In this document: positions 15,946 through 25,800 of the stretch, one piece after another
Layout: the number at the start of each line of letters is the position of its first letter
Position numbering within the stretch: position 1 is the first letter of the stretch
DNA from: Bacteroidaceae bacterium
Lineage (GTDB): Bacteria > Bacteroidota > Bacteroidia > Bacteroidales > Bacteroidaceae
Assembly: GCA_024398535.1 (NCBI GenBank)
Contig: JAKSIY010000012.1
Location: forward strand, 1 to 37,670
Length of the DNA: 37,670 nt
Direction of reading: 5' to 3'
Translations under genes and position numbers: made by a program
Notes under the pieces: generated by a model
Seen by the model: the letters and a program-made list of their open reading frames with translations, nothing else
Database searches by the model: none
Told to the model about the DNA's origin: nothing

Positions 15946-16296
15946 ATGTATTCAGTACTGCTTATAGTAATCGTGATTCTTGCAGTTTTACTCTGCTTTG
16001 TAGTCACAATCCAGAACTCTAAGGGTGGCGGTCTTGCTGCCGGTTTCTCATCATCAAACCAGATCATGGGTGTACGTAAGACCACAGATTTCCTTGAGAA
16101 GTCAACCTGGACTCTTATCTGCGCAATTGCACTGCTCAGCATTGTAACTGCTTATGTGGCTAAGCCAAAGTCAATTGAGTCAGGTTCAGTTATGATGAAC
16201 TCTGCTGCAGAGCAGATGATGGTAAATCCATCGAACGCTCCTGTATATGATGCTCCAATTGAGGAGCTTCCTACAGCCTCAGAGGCAGCTGAGTAA
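15946..16296 (+). CDS. secG: Preprotein translocase subunit SecG
   Basis: 116 residues. Two transmembrane helices (YSVLLIVIVILAVLLCFVV and WTLICAIALLSIVTAYVA) flank the conserved cytoplasmic loop IQNSKGGGLAAGFSSSNQIMG ... RKTTDFLEK, which is the SecG signature. A C-terminal tail of about 40 residues, acidic at its end, is longer than in E. coli SecG but common in Bacteroidota. SecG assists SecYE/SecA translocation at the inner membrane. The gene starts 1 nt after the TPR-like gene and is the last of the operon, followed by a hairpin terminator. Confidence 0.93.
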   Translation: MYSVLLIVIVILAVLLCFVVTIQNSKGGGLAAGFSSSNQIMGVRKTTDFLEKSTWTLICAIALLSIVTAYVAKPKSIESGSVMMNSAAEQMMVNPSNAPVYDAPIEELPTASEAAE

Positions 16297-16321
16297 TTTC
16301 TGTAACGAATACCACAGAACT

Positions 16322-16359
16322 AAAAGAGAGGACAACCGTCAGGGTTGCCCTCTCTTTTT
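16322..16359 (+). terminator. Intrinsic terminator after secG (probably bidirectional, facing rpiB)
   Basis: Inverted repeat AAAAGAGAGGACAACC / GGGTTGCCCTCTCTTTTT with a GTCA loop and one internal mismatch, followed on the plus strand by a T-run. The A-run on the left gives a U-run for transcripts of the convergent rpiB gene. Confidence 0.88.
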
Positions 16360-16377
16360 ATCATTGTACTGTGCAGT

Positions 16378-16809
16378 TTACTTCTTTACAGGGATGTCAT
16401 CAATGCGCTGCTGATGGCGTCCACCCTCAAACGGGGTGTTCAGGTACTCATCCATGATCTTGCTTGCCATGTCATTGTCAATGAAACGTCCTGGCATTAC
16501 CAGGACGTTTGCATTGTTGTGCTGACGGATAAGGTGAGCAATCTCTGGAATCCAGCAAAGGCCTGCGCGGATGCCCTGATGCTTGTTCAGGGTCATGCTG
16601 ATGCCCTCGCCGCTGCCACACATTGCAATGCCCTTCTCAACCTCGCCCTTCTCAATGCCTTCAGCCAGTGCGTGGCCGAATGTAGCATAGTTGCAGCTGT
16701 CCTCAGTGTAGGTTCCGTAGTCCTTGAACTCCAGACCCTTCTCTGTCAGATACTGCTTGACGAATTCCTTCAAAGGGAATGCAGCGTGATCACTAGCCAA
16801 TCCTATCAT
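16378..16809 (-). CDS. rpiB: Ribose-5-phosphate isomerase B
   Basis: 143 residues of the RpiB/LacAB fold. The N-terminus MIGLASDHAAFPLKEFVKQY carries the phosphate/substrate Asp-His of the family. The catalytic Cys lies in MCGSGEGISM (usually CGTGIG), followed by the conserved HQGIRAGLCW, HNNANVLVMPGRF and the C-terminal FEGGRHQQRI. It interconverts ribulose-5-phosphate and ribose-5-phosphate in the cytosol. It starts 5 nt after the transketolase stop, so the two form a small pentose-phosphate operon. GSGEG in the active loop differs from the commonest form but is seen in the family. Confidence 0.93.
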   Translation of the reverse strand: MIGLASDHAAFPLKEFVKQYLTEKGLEFKDYGTYTEDSCNYATFGHALAEGIEKGEVEKGIAMCGSGEGISMTLNKHQGIRAGLCWIPEIAHLIRQHNNANVLVMPGRFIDNDMASKIMDEYLNTPFEGGRHQQRIDDIPVKK

Positions 16810-16814
16810 GATGA

Positions 16815-18833
16815 TTACTTCTTCAGCATTTTCTTAACCTGGTCGTAAACGTTCTGAGCAGTGAAGCCCAGCTTCTCATCAAGCACCTTGTAAGGAGCAG
16901 AGAAGCCGAATGAGCTCAGACCCCATACTGTACCGTTGGCGCCTACAAGGCCCTCAAGGTTTACAGGAAGACCGGCTGTCATACCGAACTTGCGCTTGTT
17001 GCCAGGCAGGATGCTGCGCTGGTATGCCTTTGACTGGCTGCGGAACAGACCCTCAGAAGGAACGCTTACGATGCGGCACTTGATGCCGTCTGCGCGCAGG
17101 AGCTCAGCACCTGCTACCAGAGTTGCAACCTCAGAACCTGAAGCCAGAAGGATTACGTCATAGTTCTCATCAGAACCTGCTACTACATAAGCACCCTTGG
17201 CTGCCTGTGAGTAGTCTGTGCCTGCGGGCAGGGTCTTGATGTTCTGGCGGCTGAAGATAAGACCTGTAGGAGAGGTTGTGTTCTCCATTGCAAGCTTCCA
17301 GCATGCTGTTGTCTCATCAGAGTCAGCTGGACGTACAACGAGCATTGAGTTCTTGCCCTTGTGAGTCTTCAGCTTCTCCATAAGACGGATCTGTGCCTCC
17401 TGCTCAACTGGCTCATGGGTAGGACCATCTTCACCAACGCGGAATGCATCGTGAGTCCAGATGAACTTGACTGGCAGCTCCATCAGGGCAGCCATACGTA
17501 CGGCTGGCTTCATGTAGTCTGAGAATACAAAGAATGTACCGCAAGCTGGGATAACACCGCCGTGCAGTGCCATACCGATGCAGCAGCAAGCCATTGTGAG
17601 CTCAGCAACACCTGCCTCAAAGAAGGCACCGCTGAAGTCGCCCTTGACCATATCCTTTGTATATTTAAGGAAGCCGTCTGTCTTGTCTGAGTTGCTCAGG
17701 TCAGCGCTGGCGCAGATCATGTTTGGAACCTGCTGTGCAAGCTGGCCCAGAACTGCTGCCGATGCAGAACGTGTAGCATCGTCTGCCTTCTGCTGAACCT
17801 TGCTCCAGTCAATCTTTGGAGCCTTGCCGCTGAACCACTCCTTGAGAAGTTCTGCCTTCTCTGGGTTGGCTGCTGCCCATGCTGCCTTCTTTGCATACTT
17901 GGCATCCATGATCTTACGCAGCTGCTTTGCGCGGTCTGCATAGAGCTTCTGTACCTCTGGGAAGATCTGGAATGGGTTCTCTGGGTCACCGCCCAGGTTC
18001 TTGATTGTATTTGAGAATGCATCGCCGCCAAGAGGAGCACCGTGAGTCTTGCAGTTGCGCTCGTAGCTTGAACCGTCTGCCTTCAGGGCACCCTTACCCA
18101 TGATTGTCTTACCAATAATGAGTGATGGCTTGCCCTTGCAGCTCTTTGCCATGTTCAGTGCGCCACGGATCTCATCAACGTCATTTCCGCAGATCTCAAG
18201 AACGTTCCAGCCCCATGCACGGTACTTGGCAGCTGTGTCCTCTGAGGTAACTACTGCGCACTCTGTTGAGAGCTGGATGTCATTTGAGTCATAGAACATG
18301 ATCAGGTTGTCAAGACCAAGAGTACCGGCAATACGGCCAGCGCCCTGTGAGATCTCCTCCTGGATACCACCGTCTGAAATGTATGCGTAGATGGTGTGGT
18401 TCATGACCTCCTCGCCAAGGAGTGCTGCCAGATGCTTCTCTGCAATTGCAGCACCTACAGCGAATACATGACCCTGGCCAAGAGGACCTGATGTGTTCTC
18501 AATGCCGCGTGCAACCTCAAGTTCTGGGTGACCTGTTACAGGTGAGCCCCACTGACGCAGGGTCTGCAGCTCCTCAAGGCTGAACTTGCCGGTAAGAGCA
18601 AGCTGAGCATAGAGCATAGGAGCCATGTGGCCTGGATCCAGAAAGAAACGGTCACGACCCTCAAAGGTCATGTTCTTTGGATCATACTCAAGGTACTCGC
18701 TGAAGAGCACGTTAATGAAATCTGCACCACCCATGGCACCGCCTGGGTGACCGCTCTTGGCCTTCTCGACCGCAGAGGCTGCAAGGATACGGATATTGTC
18801 CGCTGCCTTGTTCATCAGTTCTTTGCTGTTCAT
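16815..18833 (-). CDS. tkt: Transketolase
   Basis: 672 residues, the usual transketolase length. N-terminal substrate and thiamine-diphosphate site residues appear in KAKSGHPGGAMGGADF and DPGHMAPMLYA. The ThDP/metal motif is YISDGGIQEEISQGAGRIAG (SDG where GDG is commonest), with the metal-ligand Asn in FYDSNDIQLS. The pyrimidine-domain Glu is in FFEAGVAELTMACCCIGMA, the substrate loop is WTHDAFRVGEDGPTHEPVEQ, and a C-terminal domain follows (LASGSEVATLVAGAELL). It moves two-carbon ketol units between sugar phosphates, linking glycolysis with pentoses. It is first in the operon with rpiB and has its own promoter at 18874-18907. Confidence 0.96.
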   Translation of the reverse strand: MNSKELMNKAADNIRILAASAVEKAKSGHPGGAMGGADFINVLFSEYLEYDPKNMTFEGRDRFFLDPGHMAPMLYAQLALTGKFSLEELQTLRQWGSPVTGHPELEVARGIENTSGPLGQGHVFAVGAAIAEKHLAALLGEEVMNHTIYAYISDGGIQEEISQGAGRIAGTLGLDNLIMFYDSNDIQLSTECAVVTSEDTAAKYRAWGWNVLEICGNDVDEIRGALNMAKSCKGKPSLIIGKTIMGKGALKADGSSYERNCKTHGAPLGGDAFSNTIKNLGGDPENPFQIFPEVQKLYADRAKQLRKIMDAKYAKKAAWAAANPEKAELLKEWFSGKAPKIDWSKVQQKADDATRSASAAVLGQLAQQVPNMICASADLSNSDKTDGFLKYTKDMVKGDFSGAFFEAGVAELTMACCCIGMALHGGVIPACGTFFVFSDYMKPAVRMAALMELPVKFIWTHDAFRVGEDGPTHEPVEQEAQIRLMEKLKTHKGKNSMLVVRPADSDETTACWKLAMENTTSPTGLIFSRQNIKTLPAGTDYSQAAKGAYVVAGSDENYDVILLASGSEVATLVAGAELLRADGIKCRIVSVPSEGLFRSQSKAYQRSILPGNKRKFGMTAGLPVNLEGLVGANGTVWGLSSFGFSAPYKVLDEKLGFTAQNVYDQVKKMLKK

Positions 18834-18873
18834 TTCTGTTATAATTTGATTTAGTTGATACTCGGTTTTAATG

Positions 18874-18907
18874 CAAAGCTATCCAACTTATGCTATTATC
18901 GTACAAA
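18874..18907 (-). promoter_or_regulatory. Bacteroidota promoter of tkt-rpiB
   Basis: On the minus strand TTTG at 18904-18907, a 22-nt spacer and TAGCTTTG at 18874-18881 (TAnnTTTG). The box ends 40 nt before the tkt ATG. Confidence 0.6.
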
Positions 18908-18960
18908 TGTAACTAAAATAATGCATTCTGCAATTATTGATTAATCTTATTTTGTAATTG

Positions 18961-18992
18961 TTTGCGGCTGCTTTCATTTTTGTATATATTTG
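18961..18992 (+). promoter_or_regulatory. Textbook Bacteroidota promoter of the phosphatase-transporter-kinase genes
   Basis: TTTG at 18961-18964, exactly 20 nt, then TATATTTG at 18985-18992 (TAnnTTTG). It lies 23 nt before the ATG at 19016 and excludes the longer in-frame start at 18962. Confidence 0.8.
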
Positions 18993-19015
18993 CCTTGAAA
19001 GAACGATTATCGCCA

Positions 19016-20425
19016 ATGAGAAGAGTAATATCCGCAGGCCTTTTCCTTGCTTTTTCAACTGCAGGATTATGGGCCCAAGTACTGAAACCTGCTGACATCA
19101 ATGACAGTAATGTCTATAAGATGGGCGGTTCAATGACAGAATACATTGCCCCTGATGAGCCTTCAGAAAAGGCTCCAAAGGGATTCAAGCCGTTTTATAT
19201 TAGCACCTACGCACGCCATGGCTCCCGGTATCTGGTGGATGCCCCGCAGTATCATCAGCCGTATGATATCCTGAAGGCTGCACAGGACAAGGGCGTCCTG
19301 ACAGACTTCGGAAAGACTGTGCTTGACAGAGTTGAGATCATGATGAACGATGCAGAGGGCCGTCTGGGCGATGTCACCCAGAAGGGTATGCGCCAGCATA
19401 GGGGCATCGCCCGCAGAATGGTTGAGAGCTATCCGGAGATATTTTCCGGAAAGGGACGCATTGAGGCCCGTTCCACAACCGTGCCAAGAGTAATCCTCAG
19501 CATGATGTCGGGTGTGTCTGAAATTGCCCGCATGAGGCCCGGTCTTGAGATAAAGTATGACGGCAGCGGCGTTGATTCCCAGTATCTGACCCACTGGGAC
19601 AGTGAGATCAACTCATTCAGGAACGGCCGTGAAAGAAGCCAGGCACATTCTGCACTCTGCGCAAAACTTACCCATCCGGAGCGTCTGATGACGGCTCTCT
19701 TCAAGGATACCACATTTATAACAAGGTATGAAAGCCGTGTAGAGACCCGTATGTTCCCTATGATGGGCATGGGCGGACCGGTTCCGGGCAGCGCATCGCA
19801 GAATGCCACGGTTATGATTCAGGATATGTCGTCAACATTATACACAAAGCTGTATGACCTGGCTGCCAACATGCAGAGCCACGACCTGGGCATCGATCTG
19901 AATGATGTATTTACGTATCAGGAGTGGTATGACATGTTCCTTACGAACAACGCCTACTGGTATTCTGTCTCTGCATTCACTCCTGTGACTGGCAGTGTGG
20001 TGCCTTACGGTGTCTCAACGCTGCTGCAGAACATCCTTGACCAGGCCGATGCTGCAATTGCCGGCAACGGTGTAAGCGCTAACCTCAGGTACGGACATGA
20101 CACATATCTGTATCCTCTGGTATGTCTGATGCAGATAAATGACTGTGCATGGGAGGTTGAGGATTTTGAGCATATTGCAGACAAGTGGGTTGCATACGAT
20201 ATTGTGGCTATGGCAAGTAACCTTCAGTTGGCGTTCTACCGTGACAGGCAGGGCACGCTGCTCGTGAAGCCACGTCTCAATGAGAAGGACGCATCGCTCC
20301 CGTTTGACTGCTACACCGATGCAAAGGGTAGGGAGTATCCACATTATTATAGATGGGATAAATTCCGCTCGTACTACATGAATGTTCTCCAGACGTGGGA
20401 GACAAAGAGAAAGGAATTGAACTGA
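19016..20425 (+). CDS. Secreted histidine-type acid phosphatase (MINPP/phytase superfamily)
   Basis: 469 residues from the ATG at 19016, chosen because the promoter lies just upstream and the start gives a signal peptide (MRRVISAGLFLAFSTAGLWA). The histidine phosphatase signature is present: YARHGSRYL (the phosphate-accepting His and Arg, about residue 60), a second conserved Arg in RIEARSTTVPR, and the C-terminal proton-donor region RYGHDTYLYPL with HD. Enzymes of this clade release phosphate from phosphomonoesters such as inositol phosphates or sugar phosphates in the periplasm. Bacteroidota MINPP relatives are known phytases, but the HD motif here fits the acid-phosphatase type; substrate is not decided. 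It is followed after 31 nt by a sugar transporter and kinase, which suggests that it frees a sugar for uptake. Confidence 0.88.
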   Translation: MRRVISAGLFLAFSTAGLWAQVLKPADINDSNVYKMGGSMTEYIAPDEPSEKAPKGFKPFYISTYARHGSRYLVDAPQYHQPYDILKAAQDKGVLTDFGKTVLDRVEIMMNDAEGRLGDVTQKGMRQHRGIARRMVESYPEIFSGKGRIEARSTTVPRVILSMMSGVSEIARMRPGLEIKYDGSGVDSQYLTHWDSEINSFRNGRERSQAHSALCAKLTHPERLMTALFKDTTFITRYESRVETRMFPMMGMGGPVPGSASQNATVMIQDMSSTLYTKLYDLAANMQSHDLGIDLNDVFTYQEWYDMFLTNNAYWYSVSAFTPVTGSVVPYGVSTLLQNILDQADAAIAGNGVSANLRYGHDTYLYPLVCLMQINDCAWEVEDFEHIADKWVAYDIVAMASNLQLAFYRDRQGTLLVKPRLNEKDASLPFDCYTDAKGREYPHYYRWDKFRSYYMNVLQTWETKRKELN

Positions 20426-20456
20426 AATCATTTAATAATTAAAAAACTCAAAAACT

Positions 20457-21761
20457 ATGTCTGAAAAGAAAAATCAGAATATCGTTGCCATTATCACAAT
20501 GATATTCCTGTTCGGTATGGTGGGCTTTGTTACCAACCTTGCCGCTCCAGTAGCTAACATCTGGAAGAACCAGCCAGGTATCAACGGCTCTAACGCCCTT
20601 GGTATGATGGGTAACATGATGAACTTCCTTGCTTATCTGTTCATGGGTATCCCTGCAGGTAAGATGCTGTACAAGAACGGCTCAAAGAAGACCATCCTCA
20701 TTGCAATCACCGTTGGTTTCCTGGGCGTATTCGTTCAGTACCTTTCAGGTGTGATTGGTGTCAATCCAGCAAACACAGGTATTCCTGCAAGCTACTTTGT
20801 TTACCTGCTGGGTGCATTCATCTCTGGTTTCTCAGTATGTATGCTGAACACAGTTGTAAACCCTATGCTGACCCTTCTTGGCGGTGACAGCAAGCGTGGT
20901 AACCAGTTCGTACAGATTGGTGGTACCTTCAACTCACTGATGGGTACACTGACTCCTATGCTGGTAGGTGCCCTGATCGGTACCATCACTCCTGCTACAG
21001 CCTTCAAGGACATCAACCTGGTTCTCTACATTGCAATGGCAGTATTCGTACTTGCATTCGTAGTAATCAACTTCCTTACCCTGGTTGATCCTGATACAGC
21101 TGCTACAACCGATGACAAGGACGTTCCAAATCCTTGGAAGTACCGTCACTTCATCATGGGTGTATTTGCAATCTTCTGCTATGTAGGTGTTGAGGTTGGT
21201 ACTCCTGGTACACTTAACCTTTACCTTTCTGATGCAACAGCCAAGGGTGGTGGCCTGAGCGGCAACGCTGCTGCCATTGCCGGTTTCTGCGCAGGTTCAT
21301 ACTGGTTCCTGATGCTGATTGGCCGTTTTGCTTCTTCACTCATCAGCGGTAAGGTTTCAAGCCGCGTTCAGCTGGCAGTTACTTCAGGTGTGACACTGCT
21401 CCTGGTACTCTGCGCAATCTTCTCTTCAAAGGAGACTCTGGTTTCAATGCCTGTATTCAACGGTCACGGCTTTGGTATGGAGACAGTTCCTGTAGCAGCT
21501 CTTCTGCTGGTACTTGTTGGTCTCTGCACTTCAGTAATGTGGGGTTGCATCTTCAACCTTGCAGTTGAGGGTCTGGGCAAGGCTACTGCTCTTGCATCGG
21601 GTATCTTCATGACAATGGTAGTTGGTGGTGGTATTCTGCCACTTATCCAGAACTTCATTGCTGACAAGGCTACTTACATGACCAGCTACTGGCTTGTAAT
21701 TGCCGGCTTCGGTTATATCTTCTTCTATGCTCTTGTAGGATCAAAACCAAAAAACAAATAA
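20457..21761 (+). CDS. MFS sugar transporter (FucP/GluP-like)
   Basis: 434 residues with about 12 hydrophobic segments, starting NIVAIITMIFLFGMVGFVTN. The N-half has the IPAGKMLYKNGSKKT loop between helices 2 and 3, equivalent to the MFS motif A region, and LLGAFISGFSVCMLNTVVNP, a strongly conserved FucP/GluP-family block. The C-half repeats the layout (GSYWFLMLIGRFASSLISGK). Inner-membrane proton- or sodium-coupled hexose uptake is the family role. The adjacent ROK kinase gene begins 3 nt after its stop, so the pair probably imports and phosphorylates glucose or a related sugar. Confidence 0.9.
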   Translation: MSEKKNQNIVAIITMIFLFGMVGFVTNLAAPVANIWKNQPGINGSNALGMMGNMMNFLAYLFMGIPAGKMLYKNGSKKTILIAITVGFLGVFVQYLSGVIGVNPANTGIPASYFVYLLGAFISGFSVCMLNTVVNPMLTLLGGDSKRGNQFVQIGGTFNSLMGTLTPMLVGALIGTITPATAFKDINLVLYIAMAVFVLAFVVINFLTLVDPDTAATTDDKDVPNPWKYRHFIMGVFAIFCYVGVEVGTPGTLNLYLSDATAKGGGLSGNAAAIAGFCAGSYWFLMLIGRFASSLISGKVSSRVQLAVTSGVTLLLVLCAIFSSKETLVSMPVFNGHGFGMETVPVAALLLVLVGLCTSVMWGCIFNLAVEGLGKATALASGIFMTMVVGGGILPLIQNFIADKATYMTSYWLVIAGFGYIFFYALVGSKPKNK

Positions 21762-21764
21762 ATT

Positions 21765-22730
21765 ATGGCTCAGGATTTAGTAATGGGAATTGATGTTGGC
21801 GGCCAGTCATCAAAGCTGGGTGTTGTAAATGCCAACGGTGAAATACTTGCACAGTGCGTTGTATCTTCTCTTCAGACAGAACTGAAGGATTATCTGAAGG
21901 ACCTGACAGATGCTATCAAGGACCTGATTGCAAAGACTGCTGATCAGGGTACTGTAAAGGGCATCGGTATTGGCGCTCCTAACGGTAACTACTACAAGGG
22001 TACAATTGAGTATGCTCCGAACCTTAAGTGGACATACATTGACGGTCAGCCAACAGTCATTGAGTTTGCAAAGCTGATCTCTGGTGAGGTTGGTCTTCCT
22101 GTAACTGTTACAAACGATGCCAACGCTGCAGCAATGGGTGAGATGGCATACGGTACAGCTAAGGGTATGAAGAACTTCATTATGATTACTCTTGGTACCG
22201 GTGTAGGTAGCGGTATTGTCATTGACGGAAAGATGGTATATGGCCATGACGGTTTTGCCGGTGAACTTGGTCATGTATGCGTTGTTCCTGGTGGCAGGAA
22301 GTGTAACTGTGGTCTTGAGGGTTGCCTTGAGACTTATACCAGTGCTATGGGTGTTGCCCGCACTGCCCGTCATATGCTGGCAGAGGACAAGCGTGACAGC
22401 CTTCTGCGTCAGCTTGATCCAGAGAAGATCTCTTCAAAGGACGTTTACGATGCAGCAAAAGAGGGTGATGAGATGGCTCTTGAAATCTTCAACTATACAG
22501 GTTCACTGCTTGGCCGTGCATTCGCTGACTTTGTGAAGTTCAGTGCTCCAGAGGCAATTGTGATCTTTGGCGGTATGGCAAAATCAAAGGAGTATTTCCA
22601 TGGCGCTCTTGTAAAGTCAATGAATGACAACCTGATGAAGATCTGGAAGAATAAGATTCAGATTCTGTACTCTTCACTGAAGGAGTCAGACGCTGCCATC
22701 CTTGGCGCTTCTGCTCTGGCTTGGGATTAA
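21765..22730 (+). CDS. ROK-family sugar kinase (probable glucokinase)
   Basis: 321 residues. The N-terminal phosphate-binding motif is GIDVGGQSSKLGVV (usually DIGGTK), the catalytic Asp is in VTNDANAAAMGE, the second phosphate loop is ITLGTGVGSGIVIDG, and the ROK zinc signature is complete: GELGH, then CNCGLEGCLETY. It phosphorylates a hexose with ATP in the cytosol. Coupling to the MFS transporter makes glucose the best guess; ManNAc or other hexoses are possible. GGQ instead of GGT in the first loop is seen in the Bacteroidota clade. The gene is followed by a 48-bp palindrome. Confidence 0.92.
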   Translation: MAQDLVMGIDVGGQSSKLGVVNANGEILAQCVVSSLQTELKDYLKDLTDAIKDLIAKTADQGTVKGIGIGAPNGNYYKGTIEYAPNLKWTYIDGQPTVIEFAKLISGEVGLPVTVTNDANAAAMGEMAYGTAKGMKNFIMITLGTGVGSGIVIDGKMVYGHDGFAGELGHVCVVPGGRKCNCGLEGCLETYTSAMGVARTARHMLAEDKRDSLLRQLDPEKISSKDVYDAAKEGDEMALEIFNYTGSLLGRAFADFVKFSAPEAIVIFGGMAKSKEYFHGALVKSMNDNLMKIWKNKIQILYSSLKESDAAILGASALAWD

Positions 22731-22746
22731 ATCGGAATCTTCAGCT

Positions 22747-22794
22747 GATTTTGGGGACAGGTCATCGAACGTTCGATGACCTGTCCCCAAAATC
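22747..22794. repeat. Perfect 48-bp palindrome between the ROK kinase and tricorn-like protease genes
   Basis: Arms of 24 bp at 22747-22770 and 22771-22794 are exactly complementary with no central spacer (centre CGAACGTTCG). The outer part reads GATTTTGGGGACAGG and its complement. No T-run follows the stem on either strand, so it is not a standard intrinsic terminator. It may be a REP-like element, a processing or stabilising hairpin, or a protein-binding site. Confidence 0.9.
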
Positions 22795-22815
22795 GTTCCA
22801 AATAAAGACAAGACT

Positions 22816-25800
22816 ATGAAGAAAATGATAACAGCGGCGGTTCTTGCCGCTTCAATGGGGGCAATTGCAGCCCCTGTGACGCCCATGTGGCTCCGTGATG
22901 TTCAGATTTCACCTGACGGCAAGCAGATTGCATTCTGCTACAAGGGTGACATTTACCTGGTTCCATCTGCTGGTGGCGATGCTGTCCAGCTGACCACACA
23001 GAGCAGTTACGAACAGACCCCTGTATGGAGTCCGGACAGCAAGACAATTGCGTTTGCAAGTGACCGCTATGGCAACTTTGACATCTTCTCTGTATCGGTA
23101 GATGGAGGCTCTGCTACACGTCTGACTTTCAATTCAACTGATGAAATCCCACAGTCCTTTACCCCGGACGGCAAGGAGATAATCTTCAGTGCCAACATTC
23201 AGGACCCGGCACAGAGTGTGGCATTCCCGCGTGCCAGCCTGGGTGAACTTTACAGCGTGCCTGCCGATGGAGGCAAGAGCGTGCAGGTGCTTGGTACTCC
23301 GGCCCTGGCAGTCAATTACAGCGCAAAGGGCGATTTCTTCCTGTATCAGGACAACAAGGGTATGGAGAATACCTGGCGCAAGCATCATATCTCATCGGCT
23401 ACCCGTGACATTTGGAAGTACGATGTGAAGAAGAAAACTCATACCAACCTGACCAACCGTCCGGGTGAAGACCTGAATCCGGTTCTTTCAGCCGACGGCA
23501 AGACCGTGTATCTGCTGAGTGAGCCTGCTGACGGCAACGGCTACCCAAAGCCAGAAGGGTGGCAAACCAGCATCAATGTGTATTCTTTCCAGCTGGATCA
23601 GCCGGGCAAGCTTACTCAGGTATCGGACTTCAAGACTCATCCGGTACGTTTCCTGAGCCGTGGCGGCAATACCCTGTGCTACACTTGGGACGGTGAGATA
23701 TACACCCAGGTTCCGGGCAGCAGTCCAAGGAAGGTTGCAATCAGCCTGACACGTGACGAGGAGAATCTGCCAGAACGCATGACCAGGACAAGCGGTGCTA
23801 CCGATGCATCGGTCAGCCCTGATGGCAAGCAGATTGCCTTCATTGTTCGCGGCGAGGTGTTTGTGACATCAGTAGAGTATCAGACTACAAAGAAAATCAC
23901 TGAGACCCCTCAGGCCGAGACTAGCGTGACCTTTGGCCATGACAACCGTTCAATTGTCTATGCAAGTGACCGTGACGGAAAGTCACAGCTCTACAAGGCG
24001 ACCATAGGACGTGATGAGGATCCGAATTTCCCTAATGCAACAATCATTAAGGAGGAGCCTCTGTTCCATGACATGAACGTTGAGCGTTCAACCCCTAAGT
24101 TCTCACCAGACGGAAAGAAGCTGGCATTCGTGCAGGACCGCATCAAGCTGATGGTTGCTGACATGGAGAGTGGAAAGATCAGCCAGGTGACTGACGGCAG
24201 CTGCTGGTTTGACCTGGGTGATGTCTTCAATTATGATTGGAGCCAGGACGGCCGTTTCTTTACTCTTGAGTATGTACCGAACAAGCATGACCCTTACTAT
24301 AATATAGGTGTTGTCAGCGTGGATGGCGGTGAAATCACTGACTTGACCGGAAGCGGCTACATGAGCGGCAGACCAATGTTTGTACTTGACGGCAATGCGG
24401 TGCTTTTCACGAGTGACCGCTACGGAATGCGCTCACATGGCTCATGGGGCTCACAGGATGACGTGTTCCTGGCATTCATGAACCAGGATGCATATGACCG
24501 CTTCCGTCTCTCAAAAGAGGATTACGAACTCCTGAAGGAGGTTGAAAAGAAGGCCGATGCACCTGCAGCCGCTGAAAAAGATTCCAAGAAATCATCAAAG
24601 AAGGACAGCAAGAAGGATGCCGATTCAAAGGATGAGGCAACCGATGATTCCAAGAAGATTGTGTTTGAGCCGGAGGGTATTGAGAACCGCATTGTCCGCG
24701 TAACTCCAAATAGCAGCTCGCTGGGAAGCGCCATTCTTTCAAAGGACGGTGAGAGTCTCTATTATACTTCCCGCTTTGAGAATGCTCTTGACCTGTGGAA
24801 GATGGACCTGCGCAGTCATGAAACCAAACTTGTATCAAAGGGTGCAGGTGCTGGCAGCTTCATGACAAGCGGAGATGGCAAGACCATATTCCTGCTGGGC
24901 AGCACCTTCAAGAAGATGGACGGTGACAACCTGAAGCCTGTATCATATTCCGCTGAACTTAAGATTGACCTGCAGAAGGAGCGTGAATACATGCTTGACT
25001 ATGTGTGGCATGAAGAGAAGGAACGCTTCTACAATGCTGACATGCACGGCGTTGACTGGGATATGTACTGCAAGGAGTACAGAAAGTTCCTGCCGCATAT
25101 TGACAACAACTATGACTTCTCAGAGATGCTGAGTGAACTTCTGGGTGAGCTCAACGTTTCACACACCGGTTCCGGCTACGGTGCATCGGCCCAGACTGAG
25201 GCTACAGCACAGCTGGGTCTGCTGTATGACACTGAGTTCAAGGGCAAGGGCATGAAGGTTGCTGAAATCATCAAGGACGGACCTTTTGACCATGCAAACC
25301 TGAAGCTTGAGGCTGGCGATGTGATTACTCACATTGACGGCAAGGAGATTACGACCGAGAGTGATCCAAGCCTGCTCCTGATGGGCCGTACCGGCAAGAA
25401 GACCCTGGTCAGCGTGAAGGGCAAGGATGACATGGTGGTAATTCCTATCAGCAAGTCTGCACAGAACAATCTGCTGTACGACCGTTGGGTAAAGCAGCGC
25501 GCTGCCGATGTTGAGAAGTGGTCAAACGGCCGTCTGGGATATGTACATATCCAGAGCATGAACGATGCCAGCTTCCGTACCATCTACAACGATATTATGG
25601 GTAAATATTATCAGTGTGACGGAATTGTGATTGACCAGCGCTTCAACGGTGGTGGCCGTCTGCATGAAGATATTGAGATTCTGTTCGGAGGCGAGCAGTA
25701 CCTGACTCAGGTAATCCGTGGCCGTGAGGCTTGCGACATGCCTAGCCGCCGCTGGAACAAGGCATCGATCATGCTGACCTGCGAATGTGACTACAGTAAT

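Noticed and set aside
18962-19015. Longer start for the histidine acid phosphatase
   Set aside because: The extension overlaps a textbook promoter and would put 18 residues before the signal peptide.
22747-22794. Calling the 48-bp palindrome an intrinsic terminator
   Set aside because: No U-run on the 3' side in either direction, and no loop spacer; kept as a repeat of unknown role.
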